Of a DNA stretch of 37,325 nucleotides, positions 31,161 through 37,325 are shown one piece after another. Location: contig NZ_QVLT01000040.1 of NCBI RefSeq assembly GCF_003417065.2, forward strand, positions 1 through 37,325, in the 5' to 3' direction. Positions within the stretch are counted from its first letter, which is position 1. Every line of letters starts with the position of its first letter. Made by a program: the position numbers and the translations under genes. The notes below the pieces were generated by a model. The model saw only the letters and a program-made list of their open reading frames with translations. It was not told the origin of the DNA and did not search any database. This DNA comes from Hymenobacter lapidiphilus. GTDB taxonomy: Bacteria > Bacteroidota > Bacteroidia > Cytophagales > Hymenobacteraceae.

Positions 31161-31918
31161 TCACGAATACCCCAGCAGCTTATACACCAAGTAGCCGGCC
31201 ATTTCGTGCAGCAGGACGCCCCAAAGGCGCAGCGGCTCCTCGGCGGGCAGCAGCAGCGAGGCGGGCGTGTAGCGCCGGTCGATGGAGTAGTAGCCAGCCG
31301 GGAAGAGTGCCGGCTGCAGGCCAACTTTGGCGAAGCAGCCTTCGGCGCGGCGCATGTGGAAAGCCGACGTAATAAGCACTGTGCGCTTTATTTCGGGATG
31401 CTGCGCCAGCAACTCCTTTGTGTACAAGGCGTTTTCGTGAGTGTTACGGCTGCGGGTTTCCAGCAGAATATCCTGCCGGGGTACGCCGGCCAGGCGCAGC
31501 AGAATCCGTAGGTCGCGGCCTCGGTGCGGGCTACCGAATCGAAGGCCGCGCCCGAGCCGCCCGAGATGATGATGCGGCGGATGCGGCCGGCGCGGTAGAG
31601 CCAGAGCGTGTGCAGCAGCCGGTCGGCCCCGGCGCCCAGGTACACCCGGTCGTGGGGCGACTTTTGCACGTCGGTGATGCCCGTGAGCAGGATGCCGGCA
31701 TCATAACCGGTGCCGAGCTGTTGGAGCGTAACGGGCGGCCGCTCCCAGGCCAGCAGCGCTTCGTTGGCCAGAAACGGGTTGGTGAAGAATAGCAGCGCCG
31801 CCGCCGCCGCCCACAGCAGTTGCCGCTTCCGCCACAGCAAGCCAACCAGTAGTAGCCCCACTATCCAGAGGGCCGGCGAAAGCAGAAAATCGAGAAGCTT
31901 GGAGAGCAGAAAAAACAT
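31161..31918 (-). pseudogene. YdcF/SanA-like DUF218 protein, frameshifted
   Basis: An inner-membrane protein with two N-terminal helices (MFFLLSKLLDFLLSPALWIV and an Ala-rich second helix at about 34-47) and a DUF218 domain: DAGILLTGITDVQ, IRRIIISGGSGAAFDSVARTEA, then the other frame DLRILLRLAGVPRQDILLET, SRNTHENALYTKELL and TVLITSAFHMRRAEGCF. The SGG and SRNTxENA elements identify the family, which includes SanA, ElyC and YdcF, linked to envelope integrity and polyprenyl-lipid metabolism. The frame is lost at about 31514; adding one base in the GG/CC run restores it, giving about 252 residues. Start ATG 31918. Consensus error is the likelier explanation. Confidence 0.82.
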
Positions 31919-31942
31919 GCAGCAGTAGAGGTGTACTTCGCC

Positions 31943-32281
31943 CTACTGAGGAGTGTCGGAGCAGTTTTGCAGGTTTTGCAGCATAGCCTTCATCTGGTCC
32001 TCGGTAAAAAGCGTGTCGCACTCAGAGAGGCGGCCGCGGCAGTAGGCCACAAAAAACGGCGCCACGCGGGTATCCATCAGCTTGCGGGCCACCGGGTTTT
32101 CACTCACATCGAGGCGCAAAAACAACGTATTCTGGTACTCCTCTTCGAGCGCAAACTTGATAAACGGCGGGGCCAGCAGGTCGCAGACGGGGCAGTTGTC
32201 GGCTGTGAATATGGCCAGCACCCGTGGATAGTCGTGAATAAGCGTGCGCAGGCCCTCGTCGTTGGTATCAATAACTTTCAT
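31943..32281 (-). CDS. Thioredoxin-like protein
   Basis: 112 residues from ATG 32281 (MKVIDTNDEGLRTLIHDYPR), with the thioredoxin-fold motif VLAIFTADNCPVCDLLAPPF carrying redox pair C30/C33 as CPVC, and a cis-Pro region at RVAPFFVAY. No signal peptide, so cytoplasmic. It probably reduces or exchanges disulfides; the CPVC pair differs from the CGPC of standard thioredoxin, so it may be a specialised thiol oxidoreductase. It lies 24 bases upstream of the YdcF-like gene, in the same orientation. A promoter box sits 4 bases before the ATG. The frame above the ATG (to 32329) crosses a hairpin and is not coding. Confidence 0.83.
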   Translation of the reverse strand: MKVIDTNDEGLRTLIHDYPRVLAIFTADNCPVCDLLAPPFIKFALEEEYQNTLFLRLDVSENPVARKLMDTRVAPFFVAYCRGRLSECDTLFTEDQMKAMLQNLQNCSDTPQ

Positions 32282-32285
32282 TCGG

Positions 32286-32293
32286 TAAAGGTA
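32286..32293 (-). promoter_or_regulatory. Promoter box of the thioredoxin-like gene, leaderless candidate
   Basis: TACCTTTA on the minus strand, 7 of 8 to TAnnTTTG, then CCGA and the ATG at 32281. The 4-base spacing and the CCATTG element 6 bases upstream are the same as for the gene ending at 519. Confidence 0.42.
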
Positions 32294-32306
32294 ACAGGGC
32301 AATGGC

Positions 32307-32337
32307 GTGAAAAGGTGAACGTCATTCACCTTTTCAC
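32307..32337 (-). terminator. Short perfect hairpin after the histidine kinase gene
   Basis: GTGAAAAGGTGAA (32307-32319), loop CGTCA, TTCACCTTTTCAC (32325-32337). It carries GAACGTCATTC, the outer end of the long palindrome family, so it looks like a copy that has lost its middle. It lies about 25 bases after the kinase stop and just before the thioredoxin promoter; it could stop read-through. Confidence 0.5.
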
Positions 32338-32361
32338 CTCCCTACCTCCTCACCCACTCCC

Positions 32362-33660
32362 TCAAAACCACACCGTAAACGCCGTCCGGCCATTCTCCTG
32401 CGTTTCCAGGCTGAAGCGGAAGCCGTGCTGGAGCAGAATATCGCGGGTGAGCAGCAGGCCGATGCCCTGGCCATCGCGCTTGGTGCTGAAAAAGGGTGTG
32501 AACAGGCGGCGCTGCACTTCGGGGCGCAGGCCGGGGCCATCGTTTTCGATGACGAGCCGGGGCGGCTGCAGCTGGGTACTCACCCACACGTTGCCGTTTT
32601 CGGGGCTGGCTTCGAGGGCATTTTTGCCGATGTTGAGCAGCACCTGTTCCAGCTGCTGGGCATCGAGGTTAATGAGCAGCGGCCCCTCGGCCAGGGCCGT
32701 GTGCCAGCGGATGTGACGGGCCTGGGCGGGCAGGTGCAGCAGACGCGCCAAGTGGCGCAGCAGCTCGTGCACATCGGTGGGTTGGGGGCGCGGGGGCGGC
32801 AGGCGCACGAGGTGGGCAAAACCGGCCGTAAACTCGACCAGGTTGGTGTTGCGCTGAATGGAGACATCGAGGGCCTCGCGGAAATCGGGCTGGTCGGCGG
32901 CCGTGAGCTGGGGCGCGTAATGGTGGAAGCTGTGCAGCAGCGAGTTGATGGCGCCGATGGAATTGTTGACCTCGTGCGACATCATGCGGATGAGCTGCTC
33001 GTAGGCCTGCTTTTCCTGCTGCATCAGCTCGCGGGTTAACTCTTCGAGCACGATGAACTGGCGCGAAAAGCCCCGGTCGAGGAAGTGCGAGCAGCTGGCC
33101 CGGTAGGTGTGCAGACCCGAGAGGCGCACCACCTGGGGCTCGGTTTCGCGCAGCCGGCCCAGGGCCGCGCCCCACTCGCCGGGCAGCGCGGCGGGGCGGC
33201 GACCCAGCAGCTCGGCGGCGGGCCGGCCCAGCAGCCGTTCGGCGGCCGGGTTTACGCCCACCATTTCCCCCTCAAACGAGAGCAGCAGCACCCCCGCCGG
33301 CGAGGCCTGAATGAGGCTTTCGAGCAGATGGCTTTTCTCGTGCTGGCTGACTCGCTCGCGGCGCAGCGCGTCGAGCATCTGGTTGTACACGCCGATGAGC
33401 TGGTCCATCTCGCGCTGGCCCACGGGCACAAACTTGAGCGAGAAATCCTGGGCCTGCATAGCCGCCGTGCCCGCCGCAATCAGCTCGAACGGCCGCACGA
33501 AGCCCCGGTACAGCTGCACCGTGAGCACTATGCTGATTAGCAGCAGCACTTCCAGCGCCACAAACAGTGGCGCGTTGGTGCGCATGAACTGAGCCGCCAG
33601 CACAATCAGCACCGCGTGAATCAGGACTACGAACAGCAGGAATTTGACGCGCAGCGACAC
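32362..33660 (-). CDS. Membrane sensor histidine kinase, NtrY-like
   Basis: About 432 residues from GTG 33660 (VSLRVKFLLFVVLIHAVLIV); the frame is open to TTG 33723, but the extra stretch resembles the GTGAG-rich flank of intergenic repeats. Two membrane helices (about 6-24 and 31-50) with a very short outside loop, a HAMP-like segment, a PAS-like domain (about 112-210, ASPAGVLLLSFEGEMVGVNP), then the phospho-acceptor box IRMMSHEVNNSIGAINS with H229, the N box NIGKNALEAS, and G boxes DGPGL and GQGIGLLLTRDIL. The lack of a large sensor domain suggests it senses within the membrane or cytoplasm. It would phosphorylate the NtrC-type regulator just upstream, from which it is separated by a long palindrome. 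Confidence 0.9.
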   Translation of the reverse strand: MSLRVKFLLFVVLIHAVLIVLAAQFMRTNAPLFVALEVLLLISIVLTVQLYRGFVRPFELIAAGTAAMQAQDFSLKFVPVGQREMDQLIGVYNQMLDALRRERVSQHEKSHLLESLIQASPAGVLLLSFEGEMVGVNPAAERLLGRPAAELLGRRPAALPGEWGAALGRLRETEPQVVRLSGLHTYRASCSHFLDRGFSRQFIVLEELTRELMQQEKQAYEQLIRMMSHEVNNSIGAINSLLHSFHHYAPQLTAADQPDFREALDVSIQRNTNLVEFTAGFAHLVRLPPPRPQPTDVHELLRHLARLLHLPAQARHIRWHTALAEGPLLINLDAQQLEQVLLNIGKNALEASPENGNVWVSTQLQPPRLVIENDGPGLRPEVQRRLFTPFFSTKRDGQGIGLLLTRDILLQHGFRFSLETQENGRTAFTVWF

Positions 33661-33724
33661 GGTGAGCTGGTGAAATAGTGAGATGGTGAGTTTGACGTTC
33701 GGGGGCAGGCAGCACAGCGCCAAA

Positions 33725-33871
33725 GAACGTCATGCTGAGCACGTGGCGCATAGAGCCAGCGTCTGGAGTGAAGTCGAAGCATCTCTACTGCAATACTAAT
33801 CCTGTTGTCGAGTTTACCATTGCGGTAGAGATGCTTCGACTACCCCTCCGGCTTCGCTCAGCATGACGTTC
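33725..33871. repeat. Long intergenic palindrome, GAAGCATCTCTAC type
   Basis: GAACGTCATGCTGAGCACGT begins the left arm; the core is GAAGCATCTCTACTGCAATACTAATCC, with the right arm TTGCGGTAGAGATGCTTCG and GCTCAGCATGACGTTC. Outer parts differ: CACGTGGCGCATAGAGCCAG on the left has no partner. It lies between the regulator and kinase genes of one signalling pair. Confidence 0.83.
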
Positions 33872-33888
33872 TTCTATATTCAAATGCC

Positions 33889-35268
33889 TCAAGTCCCCAC
33901 CACCTCAATCCCGTACTTCTCCAGCCGGCGGTACAGCGCCCCGCGGCTCAGGCCCAGGGCGCGGGCCACGCGGCTCAGGTTGCCTTCGTAGTGCGCCAGC
34001 GTGCGCCGAATCATCTGCTCCTCCAGCTCGTCGAGGGTGATGGTTCCGGGAGCGGGCAGCTCGTTGCTGGTTGCGGGGCCAACTGGCATTACGGACGCCT
34101 GGGCCTGGAAATCCTCGGGGGCCAGCTCGTCGTGGCCCGACACCAGCACGGCGCGCTCCACCACGTTTTTCAGTTCGCGGATGTTACCGGGCAGCGGCTG
34201 CTCCTGCAGCCAGTGCAAGGCGCGGGTGCCCACCTGCAGCGCCGGCCGCTGGTAGGTGGCGCGCAGCTGCTCTACGAAATGGCGCACCAGCAGGCCGATA
34301 TCCTGGGGCCGCTCGCGCAGGGCGGGCAGGCGCACGGTTATCAGGTTGATGCGGTAGAACAGGTCTTCGCGGAAGCGGCCGGCCCGCACCTCCTCGGCCA
34401 GCCGGCGGTTGGTGGCGCACACCACCCGGATATCGAGGCGGCGAGGCTTACTGTCGCCAAGCACCTCGTAGGTGCGGTCCTGGAGCACGCGCAGCAGCTT
34501 CACCTGCGATGACAGGTCCAGCTCGCCGATTTCATCCAGAAAAATGGTGCCGCCTTGGGCCAGCTCGAAGCGGCCCACGCGGTCGGTTTTGGCATCCGTG
34601 AAAGCCCCGCGGCGGTGGCCGAACAGCTCACTCTCGAATAGCGAGGCCGAAATGCCGCCCAGGTTCACCTTCACAAACGGCTGGCGGCGGCGCGGACTGT
34701 TGCGGTGCAGGGCCTCGGCAATCAGCTCCTTGCCCGTGCCCGATTCGCCCTCGATGAGCACGGCCGCATCGGTGGCCGCTACCTGGCCCACCTGCCGCAG
34801 CACGTGCAGCAGGCCCGCATCCTGCCCCACAATCTGCTGGAAATCGTAGCGGGCGTCGAGCTGGCGGCGGGTGAGGGCGGGGCCGGCCACGGGCTCGGGC
34901 GCGTGCAGGGCCAGCACGGTGGCTATGGTGCTCAGCAGGTGCTCGTTGCTCCAGGGCTTGGTCAGGAACTCGGCGGCCCCGGCCTTCATGCCCTCCACGG
35001 CCAGCGCGATGCTGCCCCAGCCGGTCAGCAGCACAACGGGCAGCGCGGGCCACTTTTGCTTGAATTCGGCCAGCAGCCGCAGCCCATCGGCCCCGCTGGT
35101 TTCGAGCGCGAAGTTCATGTCCAGCAGCACTAGCCGGGGCGGCGTGGCTTCGGCGGCGGCCAGGGCCTCGGCCGCGCCGGGCACGGCCTGAGCCGGGTAG
35201 CCGGCCTGCTTCAGCAGCAAGCCCAGCGAAGTGCGGACGGCCACGTCGTCGTCAACGAGTAAAATCAT
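33889..35268 (-). CDS. NtrC-family sigma-54-type response regulator
   Basis: 459 residues from ATG 35268: receiver domain (1-122) with D6/D7 pocket, phospho-acceptor D50 and K104; AAA+ domain with Walker A GESGTGKE (174-181), Walker B TIFLDEIGEL (241-250) and arginine-finger region FREDLFYRINLI; Fis-type HTH at the end (LSRVARALGLSRGALYRRL). The loop that contacts sigma-54 reads GAFTDA (221-226), not GAFTGA; this substitution is, to my knowledge, common in Bacteroidota regulators. On phosphorylation it should open sigma-54 promoters. The partner is the NtrY-like kinase downstream. Targets unknown. Confidence 0.92.
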   Translation of the reverse strand: MILLVDDDVAVRTSLGLLLKQAGYPAQAVPGAAEALAAAEATPPRLVLLDMNFALETSGADGLRLLAEFKQKWPALPVVLLTGWGSIALAVEGMKAGAAEFLTKPWSNEHLLSTIATVLALHAPEPVAGPALTRRQLDARYDFQQIVGQDAGLLHVLRQVGQVAATDAAVLIEGESGTGKELIAEALHRNSPRRRQPFVKVNLGGISASLFESELFGHRRGAFTDAKTDRVGRFELAQGGTIFLDEIGELDLSSQVKLLRVLQDRTYEVLGDSKPRRLDIRVVCATNRRLAEEVRAGRFREDLFYRINLITVRLPALRERPQDIGLLVRHFVEQLRATYQRPALQVGTRALHWLQEQPLPGNIRELKNVVERAVLVSGHDELAPEDFQAQASVMPVGPATSNELPAPGTITLDELEEQMIRRTLAHYEGNLSRVARALGLSRGALYRRLEKYGIEVVGT

Positions 35269-35296
35269 GTTTGGGGAAGAGGAAAACGACTCCGAA

Positions 35297-35395
35297 GACC
35301 GTCATGCTGAGCGAGCGAAGCATCTCTACCGCTTTGTTGCAATGGTAATCCAACGAAGCGGTAGATATGCTTCGGCTCCGCTCAGCATGACGGTC
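35297..35395. repeat. Long intergenic palindrome, GAAGCATCTCTAC type
   Basis: GACCGTCATGCTGAGCGAGC and GAAGCATCTCTACCGC on the left; right arm GCGGTAGATATGCTTCGGCT and GCTCAGCATGACGGTC. The outermost bases have changed from AACG to ACCG on the left and from CGTT to CGGT on the right, so pairing is kept: a compensatory change. Confidence 0.86.
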
Positions 35396-35423
35396 CTTGA
35401 AACGGGGTACTCTATACTACAGC

Positions 35424-36125
35424 TTACCGGTTTCGGACGCTGCCGCCGCTGCTGGTGCGCTTGCTTACTTTAGCCGAACCGCTGTAGCTGACGCCGCCGC
35501 CGCTGCTGGCGTTGGCCACAAGGCTTTCCTGCACGTTCACGGCAATGGTGCCGCCGCTGCTGGCATCAGCCTCGCAGGCGGCCGCCTCCAGAGTGCGGCC
35601 CTTAAAGACGGCTCCGCTTGATACGTCCACTTTCAGCTGTTTCACTTTCCCGGTGAGCGTAGTGGTGGCCCCGCTGCTCAGGTCAAAATCGAGCGTGGCG
35701 GCCCGGAAATCGGCCACCAGCGACGCACCCGAGGAGAGGTCGACGGCCAGCTTGTCGGTGGCGTAAGGGCCGGGCACGGTCAGCTGAGCGCCGCTACTGC
35801 CGCCGAGCTTGCTGATGACGGGGGCCGCCACCTCTACCCGCAGGTTGCGGATTTGGTTCTTGCGACCGAACTGCTCATCCTTCTCCCGCTCGAAGGACAC
35901 CACGAGCACGCCGTTGCGGACTTCGGTTTTGAGGCGGGCCAGCAGCGCGGCCGTTTCGGCGCGGGCCTCCACGCGCTGGGCGCCAGTAGTCAGGTTCAGC
36001 TCGATGCCATTGCTGACTTCGATGGCGGTAAAGGGTGCCAAGGTGCGGGTTTCGGCGGCCGACTGGGCCAGGGCGGGTACCAAGGCCAGCAGCCAGAGCA
36101 GGGCGAGAGTCGTCAGGTTTTTCAT
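35424..36125 (-). CDS. Exported head-GIN domain protein (DUF2807)
   Basis: 233 residues from ATG 36125: signal peptide MKNLTTLALLWLLALVPALA, then a right-handed beta-helix of the DUF2807 (head GIN) type. It starts with FTAIEVSNGIELNLT and contains the repeating turns KLGGSSGAQL, DLSSGASLV, DLSSGATTTL, DVSSGAVFK, DASSGGTI and NASSGGGV, spaced about 20 residues apart. Length is normal. It acts outside the cytoplasmic membrane, possibly as a surface or polysaccharide-binding protein; no enzyme activity is assigned to the family. Upstream frame to 36380 is shadow of the neighbouring gene. It has a short basic tail and no sorting signal. Confidence 0.88.
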   Translation of the reverse strand: MKNLTTLALLWLLALVPALAQSAAETRTLAPFTAIEVSNGIELNLTTGAQRVEARAETAALLARLKTEVRNGVLVVSFEREKDEQFGRKNQIRNLRVEVAAPVISKLGGSSGAQLTVPGPYATDKLAVDLSSGASLVADFRAATLDFDLSSGATTTLTGKVKQLKVDVSSGAVFKGRTLEAAACEADASSGGTIAVNVQESLVANASSGGGVSYSGSAKVSKRTSSGGSVRNR

Positions 36126-36258
36126 AGCAAAAGGGAGAAAAAGATGGTAGATGCAGCGGCAGATGCGCGGCGCCAGGGTTTGGTTGCCTGAATGCTCAGG
36201 TGTTGTTTTCTCGCAGCGGTGCGCGGAGGGATGCGCGAAGGTTGAAAGCGGTCTGGCG

Positions 36259-37215
36259 CTAGTTACGGCCTTCTTTTTCCAGGCGCAGGAGTTTCGTTTT
36301 GTTGGTTTTAAGATACTTCGTGGCATGTACCACCTCATAGGCCGGATTAACAGCCAGGAGTTCTTCCAGCACCCCCACATGGGCCACGCCGAACAGCGCC
36401 ATTACCCGCCGGGCCTGGGTTTGCTGCTGCGCCCGCAGAATGTTCGAATAGATTTTGAGGTTGCGGTTGTAGAACAAGGTGATAAAATGGGCCCCAATGT
36501 ATTCGGTATCTACCTTTCCTAAATCGGCCGTGTTGGTACCGCCCGCCGCGAAACTGCCGTTCATCACCAGGGCCGGGGTGTTGAACTGCATGCGGTGCAG
36601 CAGGCCAATAACGGCGGGCTGATTGACCAGCGCCAGGTAGTCGTTCAGCGAAAGGCTATCCTTCTGCACCAAAGCCTTCAGTGGCCGGGCAACTGTCTGT
36701 ACCCGCCGGAGGTCCTGCGTAAAAGCTTCGATGTTGGTGCCGCTACTCAGCAGACTTTGCGACGTGGCGGCGTAATAGTCCACTCCCTTGGGGCTGGGCA
36801 ACCCGAGTTGCCGGGCCAGCGCGAAACCTATCTGGTACCGCTCACTACGCCCAAACGGCAGGTTCTCCAGCTGTAGGGCACCTTTCTGATACAGGGCGTA
36901 CAGGCTATCTATCTGTGGCTGCTCTTTGGGTTCAGCTTCTACCAGAATAACGTCGGGGCGAAACTTTGCCAACTGCGCCCGCACCTTGGTCAGCTCCGCC
37001 TGCTTTTTAGGGCTAAAAACATCGGACTGGGGCTGCTTATTGTAGAGCTGCTGGAGGTGGTCGGAACCAACTACCATGACCTGAATCTTGGCGGGCCGGG
37101 CGATTTGCGCCGCGCCTACCAGCGGCAGGCTCAGCGCGAGCAGAATTGATGAAAGTCGGAGCAAGAAATTGCAATACATCAAAAACATCAGATACTTAAG
37201 GATTGATGACGTCAT
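36259..37215 (-). CDS. Exported DUF5694-like protein
   Basis: About 306-318 residues. Starts at ATG 37215, with ATG 37188 or 37179 as alternatives; from the last, MYCNFLLRLSSILLALSLPL is a good signal peptide ending near GAAQ. The mature part shows QVMVVGSDHLQQLYN, KKQAELTKVRAQLAKFRPDVILVEAEP, and ALFGVAHVGVLEELL, the pattern of DUF5694, which resembles the TraB/PrgY/TIKI haem-binding-like fold by its GxxH and late GxxH elements (GSDH, GVAH). Function is unknown. It is outside the cytoplasmic membrane. A TGACTTTG box near 37235 may be the promoter. Confidence 0.75.
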   Translation of the reverse strand: MTSSILKYLMFLMYCNFLLRLSSILLALSLPLVGAAQIARPAKIQVMVVGSDHLQQLYNKQPQSDVFSPKKQAELTKVRAQLAKFRPDVILVEAEPKEQPQIDSLYALYQKGALQLENLPFGRSERYQIGFALARQLGLPSPKGVDYYAATSQSLLSSGTNIEAFTQDLRRVQTVARPLKALVQKDSLSLNDYLALVNQPAVIGLLHRMQFNTPALVMNGSFAAGGTNTADLGKVDTEYIGAHFITLFYNRNLKIYSNILRAQQQTQARRVMALFGVAHVGVLEELLAVNPAYEVVHATKYLKTNKTKLLRLEKEGRN

Positions 37216-37254
37216 TTACTCAGACAGCTCTTGAAGCTGTTTACAAAGTCAACA

Positions 37255-37325
37255 GAACGTCATGCTGAGCTTGTCGAAGCATCTCTACCGCTTCGTTGAA
37301 CGACCGCTCCGAAGCGGTAGAGATG
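37255..37325. repeat. Long intergenic palindrome, cut by the window edge
   Basis: GAACGTCATGCTGAGCTTGT, then GAAGCATCTCTACCGCTTCG on the left; the right arm begins CGAAGCGGTAGAGATG and continues past base 37325. This copy has the same core and spacing as the others. Confidence 0.85.

Noticed and set aside
2700..31600. Phase variation as the cause of the frameshifts
   Set aside because: The affected runs are only 2-3 bases long, too short for slipped-strand switching, and the genes are of unrelated housekeeping and envelope types.
1..37325. tRNA, rRNA, classical insertion sequences, prophage or plasmid functions
   Set aside because: I looked for tRNA-like cloverleaf ends, transposase motifs, integrases and phage proteins on both strands and found none.

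Overview
The window looks like a chromosome segment from a high-GC Bacteroidota bacterium, most probably Hymenobacter or a close relative (Cytophagales). This rests on promoter boxes of the TAnnTTTG type in place of the usual -10/-35, on the absence of strong Shine-Dalgarno sequences, and on family content: DUF2807 head-GIN protein, carboxypeptidase-D-like regulatory domain, ECF sigma with RskA-like anti-sigma, and an NtrC-type regulator carrying GAFTDA. No rRNA, tRNA, CRISPR array, prophage or classical insertion sequence was seen.

Layout. 1-9.2 kb is an envelope/polysaccharide region: a partial membrane protein cut by the left edge, a divergent GT-C glycosyltransferase, a frameshifted GT2 glycosyltransferase, an S41-type peptidase, a WzxE-like flippase, a GNAT/FemAB-type acyltransferase and a CorA magnesium channel. 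9.4-15.7 kb holds a 917-residue membrane-anchored protein with a propeller-like C-terminus, an APC amino acid permease, a one-pass protein with a carboxypeptidase-regulatory-like domain and a small disordered protein. 15.9-19.1 kb is a probable redox unit: FAD/NAD(P)H reductase, tiny membrane protein, and NapH/CcoG-like polyferredoxin. 19.2-23.7 kb has a Bcp peroxiredoxin and three glycosyltransferases: a Dpm1-like GT2, a cellulose-synthase-like GT2 and a GT-C enzyme.

23.7-27.0 kb is a minus-strand cluster of the arsenosugar-biosynthesis type (TIGR04282 transferase, rhodanese, radical SAM ArsS, AhpD-like peroxidase-like protein). A 527-bp cassette with terminal inverted repeats and a GxxExxY gene sits between the last two, and its end supplies the most likely arsS start codon. 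Then come a stand-alone H-NOX heme sensor with a TTG start, an ECF sigma/anti-sigma pair, an aldehyde dehydrogenase, a YdcF-like protein, a thioredoxin-like protein, an NtrY/NtrC-like two-component pair, a head-GIN adhesin-like protein and a DUF5694 protein.

Three features stand out across the window. (1) About ten copies of a long intergenic palindrome (ends GAACGTCAT...ATGACGTTC) lie between genes. (2) Six one-base deletions, each in a GG, CC or longer run, break five otherwise well-preserved genes, which looks more like consensus error than decay. (3) Several genes have a promoter box exactly 4 bases before the start codon, predicting leaderless mRNAs. All family names come from motif recognition; no database search was run.
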